Assembly (NCBI RefSeq): GCF_026626885.1
Contig: NZ_JAPNOA010000039.1
Location: 186,001-250,000, forward strand
Direction: 5' to 3'
Origin: Parathalassolituus penaei
GTDB taxonomy: Bacteria > Pseudomonadota > Gammaproteobacteria > Pseudomonadales > Oceanobacteraceae
DNA length: 64,000 nucleotides
Shown piece by piece: positions 34,103 to 42,951 of this stretch. Position 1 is the stretch's first letter; every line of letters begins with the position of its first letter. The position numbers and the translations under genes are program-made. Under the pieces are notes generated by a model. That model worked only from the letters and a program-made list of their open reading frames with translations. It had not been told where the DNA came from and did not search any database.

Positions 34103-34387
34103 AACAGCATCCACCAGCACACCAATTTCGCCCAGCGCAGCTGGCTACTGAATGCCCATCTGGGCGAGCCGGGATTCACCGCAACGGCCGACCCGGCCGG
34201 GGCATGGATGCCCCGCCAGACCCGTTGGCACAAGGACGTGCCATCGGGTCGGGGTCGAAACGCCGTTGTCGGGGAATTTCGGGTAAACGAGCCCAGTCGG
34301 GCAAAAGCAGGGGGAGGCCCGCCCGGCCGGGGGACAAGGTCCCCCAAGAGGGCATGCAGCCTGGCCAATTAACAAGCCGAGTAACCG
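34103..34387 (+). repeat. Multi-hairpin repeat, copy G (full length)
   Basis: Full element, long hairpin 34219-34250 with arms GACCCG / CGGGTC. Nearly identical to copy F. Two tandem GATCCGATCGCGGCCCGG motifs follow (34391-34436). Confidence 0.9.
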
Positions 34388-34390
34388 CCA

Positions 34391-34436
34391 GATCCGATCG
34401 CGGCCCGGCCAGACGCCAGATCCGATCGCGGCCCGG
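34391..34436 (+). repeat. Tandem GATCCGATCGCGGCCCGG motifs
   Basis: Two copies of the 18-bp motif separated by CCAGACGCCA, at 34391-34408 and 34419-34436. Confidence 0.8.
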
Positions 34437-34618
34437 CCAGATGTCGGGCAAGGTAAAAAAACGCAGCAGAATAAAAACGATACACCACCAAACGGCAGTC
34501 AAAAAAAACGGGAGTACCTGGAGCAAGGCCTCCCCAATACTGCAGAGGCAGTCAGGACGAAAAAGGCTGTTCTGCCCATCCTGAGGTAACAGCAGGGTGA
34601 GCAAAGAGCAGAACAGCA

Positions 34619-34644
34619 GAAAAAAAAGAGGGCCCCTGGGCCCT
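34619..34644 (-). terminator. Rho-independent terminator of the aldehyde dehydrogenase gene
   Basis: AGGGCCC-CT-GGGCCCT stem followed on the minus strand by TCTTTTTTTT, about 90 bases after the aldehyde dehydrogenase stop. Confidence 0.8.
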
Positions 34645-34730
34645 GAAAAACCCGGTCGCTGATGTGCCGGGAGGAGATAAACAGCCGGGCGCCAGACCAC
34701 CAGCCTGACACCACAGCTATCTCACATGAA

Positions 34731-36149
34731 TCATGCACTGGCTGGCAGGAACACCACCTGAATATTGGTGTTGGCCAACAGACCTTCCTGACCAAACTCC
34801 ACACCAATACCGGAACACTTCACGCCACCAAACGGCACGTTCGGCTGAATAGCACCGTGTTTGTTGATCCACACCGAACCACACTCCAGACGGCCAGCCA
34901 CCGCACGGGCGGATTCCAGATTATTGGTCCACACCGAACCACCCAGACCGTTGTCGTTGTTGTTGGCCGCGGCAACCACCGCATCCAGATCGCTGTAAGG
35001 AATAATCGGCAGTACCGGACCAAACTGTTCTTCGTGCACCAGTGGATCGTCCGGGTTATTGGTCGCAATCAGGGTGATCGGGAAAAACAGGGTATTGCTG
35101 TCATCAACCGGGCCACCCAGCAACACGCGACTGCCACCTTCGATGGAAGCACGCACCAGCTGATTCACCTTGTCGAACTGCATACGGTTCTGCACCGGAC
35201 CCAGCTCGCTCTTTTCGTTAAAGCCATCACCCACCACCACGGTGCTGGCAAAAGCCACCAGCGCATCACACACCGCTTCGTACTGGCTTTCATGCACGTA
35301 CAGGCGTTTCAGTGCGGCGCAGGTCTGGCCGTTGTTGTTGAAAGCACCCCAGAACAGTCCCGGTGCAATGGCCGCCGGATCGGCATCCGGCAGCACAATA
35401 CCGGCATCGTTGCCGCCCAGTTCGAGGGTCAGACGTTTGAGGGTTTCGGAAGACGAACGCATCACTTTTTTGCCAGTGGCGGTCGAACCGGTAAACACAA
35501 TCTTCTGCACGGCCGCATGGCCAGACAAGGCACCACCGAGTTCATCGCCACCGGTAATGCTGTTCACCACACCGGCTGGCAGCACTTCGTTCATCAGTTC
35601 GATCATGCGCAGGGTCGACAGCGGGGTATATGGCGACGGTTTGCACACCACGGTGTTACCGGTACGAATCGCCGGAATGATGTGCCAGATGGCAATCAGC
35701 ACTGGCCAGTTCCACGGGGTAATGGAACCCACCACACCCAGCGGTTTGCGGTGCATTTCTACCCGACCGTTGGCATCGTCCTGCAGCACGTCTACTGGCA
35801 CTTCGAGGCTGGCGGTATACCGCGTCCAGGCAATGGCACCACCAATTTCAAACATGGAACCCATGGCACCCATAGGTTTGCCCTGTTCGGTAGTCAGAAT
35901 TCGCGCCAGTTCTTCATGGTGCGCTTCCAGCTTGTCGGCCACTTTCATACAGTACTGTTGACGCTCGCCGTCGGACAGCGCCGACCAGCCCGGAAAGGCC
36001 GCCGTGGCGGCAGCAATCACCTGATCCAGCTGTTCCAGACTGGCCTTGGGGGCTTCACCAGCCATATCCAGAGTGGACGGGTTGGTCACCAGCAAACGTT
36101 CGCTGGTTGACAAAACCTGGCCACCGGCAATGTTGTTAAAAAAGTACAT
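34731..36149 (-). CDS. Aldehyde dehydrogenase (NAD(P)+)
   Basis: 472 residues. Motifs: ITPWNWPVLIAIWHIIPAIRTGNTVVCKPSPYTP, cofactor loop FTGSTATGKKVM, general-base Glu in LELGGNDAGIVLPDAD, nucleophile Cys in NNNGQTCAALKRLYV and EEQFGPVLPI near the C terminus. Substrate is not predictable; it most resembles broad-range aromatic or aliphatic aldehyde dehydrogenases. Start at 36149 chosen with GAGG nine bases upstream. It is divergent from a second AraC gene and probably oxidises the aldehyde made by the GMC enzyme at 31115-32746. Confidence 0.9.
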   Translation of the reverse strand: MYFFNNIAGGQVLSTSERLLVTNPSTLDMAGEAPKASLEQLDQVIAAATAAFPGWSALSDGERQQYCMKVADKLEAHHEELARILTTEQGKPMGAMGSMFEIGGAIAWTRYTASLEVPVDVLQDDANGRVEMHRKPLGVVGSITPWNWPVLIAIWHIIPAIRTGNTVVCKPSPYTPLSTLRMIELMNEVLPAGVVNSITGGDELGGALSGHAAVQKIVFTGSTATGKKVMRSSSETLKRLTLELGGNDAGIVLPDADPAAIAPGLFWGAFNNNGQTCAALKRLYVHESQYEAVCDALVAFASTVVVGDGFNEKSELGPVQNRMQFDKVNQLVRASIEGGSRVLLGGPVDDSNTLFFPITLIATNNPDDPLVHEEQFGPVLPIIPYSDLDAVVAAANNNDNGLGGSVWTNNLESARAVAGRLECGSVWINKHGAIQPNVPFGGVKCSGIGVEFGQEGLLANTNIQVVFLPASA

Positions 36150-36279
36150 ATGAAAGGCACCTCTTGTTGTTCTGTGTTGCCCGGGCGGATCTACCCAAAA
36201 CACCAAGTGTTACCGATCAAACCTGCCAGCGCTTGATTAAGACTGCCAGAAGCCTTGACTTTACCAGCCATAGAAATAC

Positions 36280-36292
36280 TTAATATATTTAC
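36280..36292. promoter_or_regulatory. Shared AraC-promoter motif TTAATATATTTAC (site 2)
   Basis: Identical to 32872-32884 and at nearly the same distance (71 against 66 bases) from its AraC start. The divergent aldehyde dehydrogenase starts about 130 bases away on the other side. Confidence 0.5.
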
Positions 36293-36363
36293 TAAAAAAG
36301 TCCATTTGCTAGAATTCGCCACGTTACGTCACAACTACTATAAAAACAGCCGGAGGGCGTACC

Positions 36364-37323
36364 ATGCAGACCGCCGCAACCACTCATTTTTCCACGCATT
36401 GTTTGCCTGCCGATAAACGCGGCTCATGCTGGGTGGATGTTGTTAACCGCCATATCATCAACCTCGATTGCCCGGATGAACCGGATACCGGTATTGATGC
36501 CGAACTTGATCATTTTGATCTGGGTGATATCCGCTTTAACCACATTCGTGCCAGCAGCCATTGCGTCCAGCGGAGTAATGCCCACATCAATGATGACGGA
36601 CGAGAGTCCGCTTTTATGTGCCTGATTCTGGAGGGGAACGGTTTTGCTTGCCAGGGGATCCGAGGCAGCCTGTTCAACGTTGGCGATGTGCTGATTTACA
36701 ACACCGTCCATCCCTACTCGCTTGGCTTTCCAGACAAGACAGAAACGATGGTCATTGATCTGCCGCATACGATTATGAAAGAGTATTTCGATAGCTGGAA
36801 CCAGAAAGACCTGATCCATCTGGATCGCACCCTGGATGTCGGTGGCTACAGCACTGCAAACCTGTTCAATATCGTGCAATCCTGGATGCAGCAAGATAGC
36901 GCTAGCAATGAAATAACCTGCCACCGGTTACTAGAGCAACTGCATGGTCTGATCCATCAGCGTTCTCTCGGCAATAACAGCCGTTCGTTGCCCCGCTTGT
37001 TACAAAAAAGCAAAGCTTTTATCAATCAACACCTGCAACGCGAAGACCTCAGCGCCGACATCATCAGTCAGCAGATGCATACCTCCAGCCGCCAGCTGGC
37101 GCGGGCCTTTGCCATCGAAGGCAACAGCATTACGCGCTATATCTGGAACCAGCGTCTGGAACGCTGCCGCAACGAAATTCTGGGCTCGTCAGGCCACAAG
37201 GCCAGCATCAGTGAAATTGCCTTCCGTTGGGGCTTCAACCACTCCGCGCACTTCAGCCGCAGCTACAAGATGCGTTTTGGAGAAACCCCGACCGAAACCC
37301 GCCAGCGCGTATTGCGCGGCTGA
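36364..37323 (+). CDS. AraC-family regulator (paralogue 2)
   Basis: 319 residues, collinear with the AraC at 32951. Sensor domain: IRFNHIRASSHCVQRSNAHINDDGRESAFMCLILEGNGFACQGIRGSLFNVGDVLIYNTVHPYSLGF. C-terminal helix-turn-helix pair: LSADIISQQMHTSSRQLARAFAIEGNSITRYIWNQRLERCRNEIL and ISEIAFRWGFNHSAHFSRSYKMRFGETPTETRQR. GGAGG precedes the ATG. Probably regulates the divergent aldehyde dehydrogenase; shared promoter motif suggests cross-talk with paralogue 1. Confidence 0.9.
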   Translation: MQTAATTHFSTHCLPADKRGSCWVDVVNRHIINLDCPDEPDTGIDAELDHFDLGDIRFNHIRASSHCVQRSNAHINDDGRESAFMCLILEGNGFACQGIRGSLFNVGDVLIYNTVHPYSLGFPDKTETMVIDLPHTIMKEYFDSWNQKDLIHLDRTLDVGGYSTANLFNIVQSWMQQDSASNEITCHRLLEQLHGLIHQRSLGNNSRSLPRLLQKSKAFINQHLQREDLSADIISQQMHTSSRQLARAFAIEGNSITRYIWNQRLERCRNEILGSSGHKASISEIAFRWGFNHSAHFSRSYKMRFGETPTETRQRVLRG

Positions 37324-37328
37324 GCGGG

Positions 37329-38267
37329 TTATTCCGCCATGGTCAGTACCAGACGCTCCGGCCCCTGGTACTGCCAGGCGTCAGCAACCTGTGCCATCGA
37401 CATACTGCGGGTCGCCATCTGCAATCCGGCCGGACGGGCCATCTGCAAGGCTTCGGCAAAACAGCGCATCAGGTCCGGGTTGGGCACACTGCCCAGCCCA
37501 CTGCCCATCAGGGTCAGAGGTTTGCCACGTAACCAGCCAGCGTTGACCGGAATATCCACCCCCGCCAATGAACCTATGTTCACAAAGCGCAACGGCCTTG
37601 AGCTGCTGGCGGCGGCCAGAATACGGGCCGCCGGAACACCACCGAGGTAATCCAGCACAATATCCATGCCCGCCATATGCACCGCCAGACTGGCCTGCAA
37701 ATCAGCATCGGATTGATTCAGGCAGACAAAACAGTCGGCGCCCAACGCCAGTAATTCCGCTTCCTGTTCCGGCTTGCGTGCCGTCACCACAATCTGGCCG
37801 GCGCCCAGATAACGGGCAATCTGGATCGCCAGCCGCCCGGACGCACCAGCAGCACCGTTGATCAGCACATTGTCACCGGCCACAAAACCGGCGCGATAAC
37901 GCAACGCTGCCAGCGATGACATCCCGGGATTGGCCAGTGCCGCCGCCGTTACATCGTCGAGATCATCTGGCACCGGCACACACAACGAGGCCTTTACCAG
38001 AGTCTGTTCAGCCATGCTGCCGCAGGCCGGAAAAGCAAAAAACACCCGCTCACCGGAAGCCAGAGCACCCACACCATCCACCCCCACGACCTGTGGCAAA
38101 GCGCCACCACTGCTGTAATGACGGCCCGAGGCCTTGGCTCTTACCAGCTGGCTGATGGCAGCGGCACGCGGCAACACCAGCACTTCGTCGGCGTTAGCCG
38201 CACGCGGAGCATCCGCGTTTCCCCACACAGGTGGCAGGCTGTAATCAGTAACAAGGACGGCTTTCAT
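37329..38267 (-). CDS. Zinc-independent MDR-family quinone/enone reductase
   Basis: 312 residues, medium-chain dehydrogenase/reductase fold. The NADPH-binding motif is VLINGAAGASGRLAIQIARYLGAGQIVVTAR (A-A-x-G-x-x-G type of quinone oxidoreductases). The structural-zinc cysteine cluster is absent. Start at 38267 has GGAG five bases upstream. It ends five bases from the convergent AraC gene and is divergent from another AraC (38422), its likely regulator. Probable NADPH-dependent reduction of a quinone or enone, protective or catabolic. Confidence 0.82.
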   Translation of the reverse strand: MKAVLVTDYSLPPVWGNADAPRAANADEVLVLPRAAAISQLVRAKASGRHYSSGGALPQVVGVDGVGALASGERVFFAFPACGSMAEQTLVKASLCVPVPDDLDDVTAAALANPGMSSLAALRYRAGFVAGDNVLINGAAGASGRLAIQIARYLGAGQIVVTARKPEQEAELLALGADCFVCLNQSDADLQASLAVHMAGMDIVLDYLGGVPAARILAAASSSRPLRFVNIGSLAGVDIPVNAGWLRGKPLTLMGSGLGSVPNPDLMRCFAEALQMARPAGLQMATRSMSMAQVADAWQYQGPERLVLTMAE

Positions 38268-38421
38268 AAACACTCCGGATCAGCAGCAACAGAACAGGTA
38301 TCAGCACTTGCCGACAGCACGTCAGAGCACCACGGGTGTGGATAAGCGGCCTGGCAAGCACTGGAGCTGAGGCCAGTTTGTTCTTAAACTGGCTGTCGTA
38401 CTTCTGGAGTTCAGACATTTT

Positions 38422-39228
38422 ATGCCGAAAACCCGACAAGAATGGCAACGGGTGCCCCTGATTACCCTGCCGGATGGCCAGCCAACCCGCCCAATCAGCG
38501 TGCTGCAACGGCAATTGCCAGCGCAGACGGTAGTGCCCGCTCACAGCCACCACTGGGGTCAGCTGGTGTATTGCCGTCGTGGCGTACAGGAAGTCAGCAC
38601 TCCGGCCGGGCGTTATCTGATTCCGCCGGACCGCGCGGTATGGGTGCCACCGGACCAGCCGCATGAGATTTCCACCCATGCCGGTGCCGATATCGCCAGC
38701 ATTTACGTGATGCCGGAGGCGGCGGAAGGATTACCAACCAGCGGCCGGGTGCTGGAAGTGTCGCTGCTGTTGCGCGCACTGATTCTGGAAGCCCAGACCT
38801 TGCCGGTTGATTATGACTGGCACGGTCCAGCCGGACGCCTGTTCCGCACCCTGCGTGACCAGATTATGGCAGCCCGCGAAGCACCGCTGTATCTGCCGTT
38901 ACCGGAAGATTCGCGCCTGTGCAGTATTACCTGGCAACTGCAGCAGCAGCCGGAGCAGGATCTGACCCTGGCGCAATGGGGAGACAAGGTGGGAGCATCG
39001 GAACGTACGCTGCAACGCCTGTTTCAGAAAGAAACCCGGATGACGTTTCAGCAATGGCGTCAGCAATTACGCCTGCAGGTGGCCTTGCAACGTTTGTTGG
39101 CAAGCCGCGATTCCATTACCCGCATCGCCAGCGATCTGGGCTACGAATCAACGTCGACCTTTATCGGGCTGTTTCAGCGTCATATCGGCAAAACGCCGGG
39201 GGAATATCGCAAATCATTACAAGGGTAG
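38422..39228 (+). CDS. AraC-family regulator with N-terminal cupin
   Basis: 268 residues. N-terminal cupin (TVVPAHSHHWGQLVYCRRGVQEVSTPAGRYLIPPDRAVWVPPDQPHEI) with the two His clusters, then double helix-turn-helix (LTLAQWGDKVGASERTLQRLFQKETRMTFQQWRQQLRLQVALQRL; ITRIASDLGYESTSTFIGLFQRHIGKTPGEYRKS). Divergent from the MDR reductase, 154 bases away. This type is known from the NimR/YdeO-like group that controls a single adjacent exporter or reductase. A different subfamily from the two AraC genes to its left. Confidence 0.88.
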   Translation: MPKTRQEWQRVPLITLPDGQPTRPISVLQRQLPAQTVVPAHSHHWGQLVYCRRGVQEVSTPAGRYLIPPDRAVWVPPDQPHEISTHAGADIASIYVMPEAAEGLPTSGRVLEVSLLLRALILEAQTLPVDYDWHGPAGRLFRTLRDQIMAAREAPLYLPLPEDSRLCSITWQLQQQPEQDLTLAQWGDKVGASERTLQRLFQKETRMTFQQWRQQLRLQVALQRLLASRDSITRIASDLGYESTSTFIGLFQRHIGKTPGEYRKSLQG

Positions 39229-39289
39229 CGAGGCCAGACGCGCAGCCAAACGGCCATAACACGTCTGGGGATCAGAGCACGCGCAATTA

Positions 39290-39670
39290 CTAACGACGAT
39301 CGTCAATGGCACGCTGCAGATCAGCCATTTCCGCTTCGATGATTTCCAGATCCAGTTCCTGCAATACCATCCGCACACGTGCCAGCTGGGCAACCGCATC
39401 ATCGAGCACCTGACGGGCGGACACCTTGTCATGACGACGCAAATACAAACGCACCAGCGCCTGACAGGCTTGCAGACGACGCATCTGTTTATCGGTTGGA
39501 GTCAGGGAAGTCTGCCAATACTGGATATTGGCTTCGCTCAGACGCTCAAACGCACTTTTACGCTGGGTGCGTTGCCAGGGACGAACAACACCAACGCCTC
39601 CAGACTTGCAGGTACGGGTATTATTGGTATCGGGTAATGCAGCTTTGATCGCAGCAGATGATCGCCACAT
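39290..39670 (-). CDS. Small helical protein of unknown function
   Basis: 126 residues, cytoplasmic, no signal peptide. After a basic N terminus the chain is almost entirely amphipathic helix (SAFERLSEANIQYWQTSLTPTDKQMRRLQACQALVRLYLRRHDKVSARQVLDDAVAQLARVRMVLQELDLEIIEAEMADLQRAIDDRR), with coiled-coil potential in the last 45 residues. Start fixed at 39670 by a perfect AAGGAGG five bases upstream. Monocistronic and convergent with the AraC gene. No family recognised. Confidence 0.7.
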   Translation of the reverse strand: MWRSSAAIKAALPDTNNTRTCKSGGVGVVRPWQRTQRKSAFERLSEANIQYWQTSLTPTDKQMRRLQACQALVRLYLRRHDKVSARQVLDDAVAQLARVRMVLQELDLEIIEAEMADLQRAIDDRR

Positions 39671-39892
39671 AGAAGCCTCCTTGATACTGGTAGCGAAATA
39701 ACAGCGCTGCTCTGTTGTCCTTATGTACCGCTCCGGGTCACTGTCAGCGCTGACCAAATTTGTCGGATTGGACTATATAAAGGTTGTCTCTCAAAGTAAT
39801 TAACTTCTCATTAACCATAAATAAATTTGACAGTTAATCGTATTTTCTGAACCCGCTCACACAAATCCGGGCCAACATTCGATGAACAGGCA

Positions 39893-40651
39893 TTAACCCC
39901 TGTGCAGTACCCGCACCAACGGATTGAGCTGATAACCACGACGGGGAACATTCACAATCAAATTATTGCCATCGTGCAAGCTGGCGATCTTGCGCCGAAT
40001 ACGGTGCATCAGCACTGGAATGGAAGCAGGGGCAAAATCGTGATGATCACCCAGCTCTGCCATCAGGCTGTCGAGCAGCTGATCGGAAGCCAGAATAGAG
40101 CCTGCGCCCTGTACCAGGGTTTGCAACAGCACAAACTCGACGGTGGTCAGACGGGTTTGCTGGTCGCCCTTGATACAACACTGTTGCTGGTGATCCAGCG
40201 CCAGCACGGCATCGTCAATTTGCAGATGAATCATACGACTGGCGGCCGGTGTTACCACGGCCGTCGGCGGGCGCAGGGCCTGTGCCGCGTGCCAGCGCTT
40301 TTCCGCGCGCAACAGCAGCTCGCCAGGATGGAAAGGTTTGCACAGGTAATCATCAGCGCCGAGGGTCAGGGCACGAATACGGGAGTCGTCATCGGTGCGG
40401 CCGGAGATCACAATCACCGGGATCAGACCCTGACTGGTCAGCTGCGGAATCACATTCATGGCATCATCAGCATCCGGCAACGACAGATCCAGCAGGATCA
40501 TATCCACCGCATGCTGGTGCATGTGCTCTAACGCAGCATTAACTGAATGCACCACGTTGGTATCAAAGCCCGGACGTGAATTCATGGCCTCGCTGATCAG
40601 CAGCGCAAGGGTACTATCATCTTCGATGATCAGAACTTTACAGGATAACAT
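39893..40651 (-). CDS. OmpR-family response regulator (orphan)
   Basis: 252 residues. Receiver domain with acidic pocket IIEDD, phosphoacceptor Asp55 (LLDLSLPDAD) and the conserved Lys in LCKPF, followed by an OmpR-type winged helix (LTTVEFVLLQTLVQGAGSILASDQLLDSLMAELGDHHDFAPASIPVLMHRIRRKI...NVPRRGYQL). No histidine kinase is adjacent, so its partner must be encoded elsewhere. Upstream site is weak. Confidence 0.88.
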   Translation of the reverse strand: MLSCKVLIIEDDSTLALLISEAMNSRPGFDTNVVHSVNAALEHMHQHAVDMILLDLSLPDADDAMNVIPQLTSQGLIPVIVISGRTDDDSRIRALTLGADDYLCKPFHPGELLLRAEKRWHAAQALRPPTAVVTPAASRMIHLQIDDAVLALDHQQQCCIKGDQQTRLTTVEFVLLQTLVQGAGSILASDQLLDSLMAELGDHHDFAPASIPVLMHRIRRKIASLHDGNNLIVNVPRRGYQLNPLVRVLHRG

Positions 40652-40774
40652 TCGACTACTCGTCCCTTGTTCGCCGTTCCATATTCACACACTCCTTTGT
40701 GGAATCGCAGGGCCAGCCACAACCGGACAGAATGGCAATCGTTTTTATATCCACAACCGCATCAGTCTGTACCA

Positions 40775-41839
40775 TTACTGCATCAGGCGCAGATTACTCA
40801 GTCCCAACAGCGCCAGTGGTGCTTGCTGCAGATCTTGCAGACGGGCACCAGTAAAAGTGCGGAATACTCGTCGAATATCGTCTTCGTCCAGTCCTTCCCC
40901 AATCAGCACAATCCGGCTACGAGTATCCGCCGATGGCCATTGCGCCAGTAACTCAGGAGGAGAGACCAGCTGCTGTACCGCATGAATCAGCATCGGCTGC
41001 TGTGGCAAGCCACGCAGCTGAACCAGACCTTTGATACGCAACAGACGATCACCGTGAACACTGGTGACCACCTCAAGCCAGGTGCGCAACTCGATTTCAT
41101 CAATCGGATCCATCGTCACCAGTACCAGACTGTTCACTCGTCCAGAATGCCCGGACGCCACCGTTGTGTCATCAAGCAATTGTGATACAGCCTGTTCCGC
41201 AGCCCCCAGCGAACCATCAAACAGCAGTTGTGGGTCGAGTTGGCCTGCACTGACGAGTAACAAACGTGCCATCGGATTCAATTCGGCCAGACGGGTCTGC
41301 AAGGCCGGGGTTGCCGCTTCCGGCAAATCCTGTTTGGTCAGCAGCAGCAAATCCGCTACCACCACCTGACGCTGGGCTTCCGGATAACGCTCCAGAGTTT
41401 CCAGACCATTCACGCCGTCCACACAGGTGACCACCGCATCGGCGCGGAAATGCTCCACCACACCGTCGGCCATCATCAGGGTTTGCAACACGGGTAGAGG
41501 GTCGGCAAGGCCGGTGGTTTCAATCACCACCCGCTCAAAGGCAGGCACGTCGCCATTGGCGCGACGTTCGTACAACGACTTTAACGACTGCACCAGATCA
41601 TCACGAACGGCACAGCACAAACAGCCGTTATCCAGCAGGAACAGGCTTTCACTGGCGTTATCCACCAGCAAATGATCCAGCCCCACCGCGCCCAGTTCGT
41701 TGATGATGACGGCGGTATTGGCCAACTGCGGCGACCGCAACCAGTGTTTCAGCAAGGTGGTTTTGCCACTACCGAGAAAACCTGTCAGCACATTCACCGG
41801 AATCCGGTTATCACCAGCAACATTGGCGGAGGAAGTCAT
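40775..41839 (-). CDS. COG0523 GTPase, CobW/zinc-chaperone family
   Basis: 354 residues. Walker A GFLGSGKTTLL (residues 20-30), the metal-binding CxCC motif in LDNGCLCCAVRDDL, IETTGLADP as Walker B region, TKQD as guanine-specificity motif, and a CobW C-terminal domain. Members insert or deliver metals (Zn, Co, Fe) to target enzymes. Which metal is unclear; no Zur box was identified and no target gene stands out nearby. Start at 41839 has AGGA five bases upstream. Confidence 0.87.
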   Translation of the reverse strand: MTSSANVAGDNRIPVNVLTGFLGSGKTTLLKHWLRSPQLANTAVIINELGAVGLDHLLVDNASESLFLLDNGCLCCAVRDDLVQSLKSLYERRANGDVPAFERVVIETTGLADPLPVLQTLMMADGVVEHFRADAVVTCVDGVNGLETLERYPEAQRQVVVADLLLLTKQDLPEAATPALQTRLAELNPMARLLLVSAGQLDPQLLFDGSLGAAEQAVSQLLDDTTVASGHSGRVNSLVLVTMDPIDEIELRTWLEVVTSVHGDRLLRIKGLVQLRGLPQQPMLIHAVQQLVSPPELLAQWPSADTRSRIVLIGEGLDEDDIRRVFRTFTGARLQDLQQAPLALLGLSNLRLMQ

Positions 41840-42004
41840 GAGAGTCCTGTCTGCGAACGGCAATCACACGCTGATTGCAGCGGCCCGCCATATGACGGGC
41901 TGCGACAGGATAAAGAGCTGGCTGGCTACGGGCAATGCGGTATTGCCCGTAAATGAGCAATACCATGTTACAGGCCCGTCAGCTGGAGAATGAGTGAAGA
42001 AGCA

Positions 42005-42826
42005 TCATTCAGCGTCAATAACCGAGCGGATTCGGGCGTGGGCACCCACCGCAAAATTGTGCAAAGCCTCCGACTCGCTGGATTCATAACCCAGAATCTT
42101 GCCAGTGGTTTTCAAGGCCGTGAGATCAATCATGATCACGCCGAGGGTAGGAATAATTTTTTCGCACCACACAAACAGATACAAATCAGTACTGATGCGA
42201 TAGTAATAACAGGCGTCCGTATCAGCCAGCCCCAGCTCGGCACCCTTGATGCAGTGCCAGGTGTAAGACATAGGATTCAGATATATATGCTCATATACCT
42301 CAAGCGGGCTGTAGCGATATTCAATTCGCTTGCCGATCAGATCGCTGGTAACGGCCGGCAACGGCATGTCAGCCGTCACAGGCTGATCAATACTGCCACG
42401 CAGGAAGGTTGTACTGACCGGTGTCAGCGCCTTGCCCTCGGCAATTCGGGTTGGTATCGGCAACAGGCGCTCGGTCTGGTCCGGCAGCTGTCCCTGCACG
42501 GCCACAAACACCTGTTCGGCCAGATTCAGAACCAGCGACACGGTGGTAGCGCGCTCGCTGCTTTTGATAAAGTCCACAAAATAGATCTGATCGCGAATAC
42601 GGGTTGCCTGATACTGATCGTGGCCGATCAAATGCTCACCGTCAGGCGCAGTCATGTCCCAGGTCAGATTCTGGTGATCATGAAAGTCATGGCGAATGAC
42701 CCAGCCATTTTCAAAGTAGAGCGTAAACGTACGCCCAGCGAGATCGGTCACCACCGGCAGGCAATGGTTGTCATGCTGGAAAGCCGCACCGAGAGCGCCT
42801 ACCGGAATCCATGAAGGAGAGTTCAT
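42005..42826 (-). CDS. MoaF-domain protein
   Basis: 273 residues with two repeats of the MoaF-type lipocalin-like fold: LAGRTFTLYFENGWVIRHDFHDHQNLTWDMTAPDG in the first half and LIGKRIEYRYSPLEVYEHIYLNPMSYTWHCIKGAELGLADTDACYYYRISTDLYLFVWCEKIIPTLGVIMIDL in the second. In Klebsiella moaF belongs to the monoamine regulon; despite the name a role in molybdenum cofactor synthesis is not established. The divergent LuxR regulator fits the MoaF-MoaR pairing seen there. Confidence 0.8.
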   Translation of the reverse strand: MNSPSWIPVGALGAAFQHDNHCLPVVTDLAGRTFTLYFENGWVIRHDFHDHQNLTWDMTAPDGEHLIGHDQYQATRIRDQIYFVDFIKSSERATTVSLVLNLAEQVFVAVQGQLPDQTERLLPIPTRIAEGKALTPVSTTFLRGSIDQPVTADMPLPAVTSDLIGKRIEYRYSPLEVYEHIYLNPMSYTWHCIKGAELGLADTDACYYYRISTDLYLFVWCEKIIPTLGVIMIDLTALKTTGKILGYESSESEALHNFAVGAHARIRSVIDAE

Positions 42827-42951
42827 AACGTCAGTTCCTGTTGAAAAAAGACCTGCTAATGATTTCCCGATGGCCCTCGTTTGCCCATCAACCAGAAGTA
42901 TGACAGGGGTGTTTTTATTGCAGCGCTGACGTAGCCTTGCAGGTTAATGCA

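Noticed and set aside
39671-39892. Riboswitch or leader RNA upstream of the 126-residue protein
   Set aside because: AT-rich gap without stable pairing or a recognisable aptamer; probably only a promoter.
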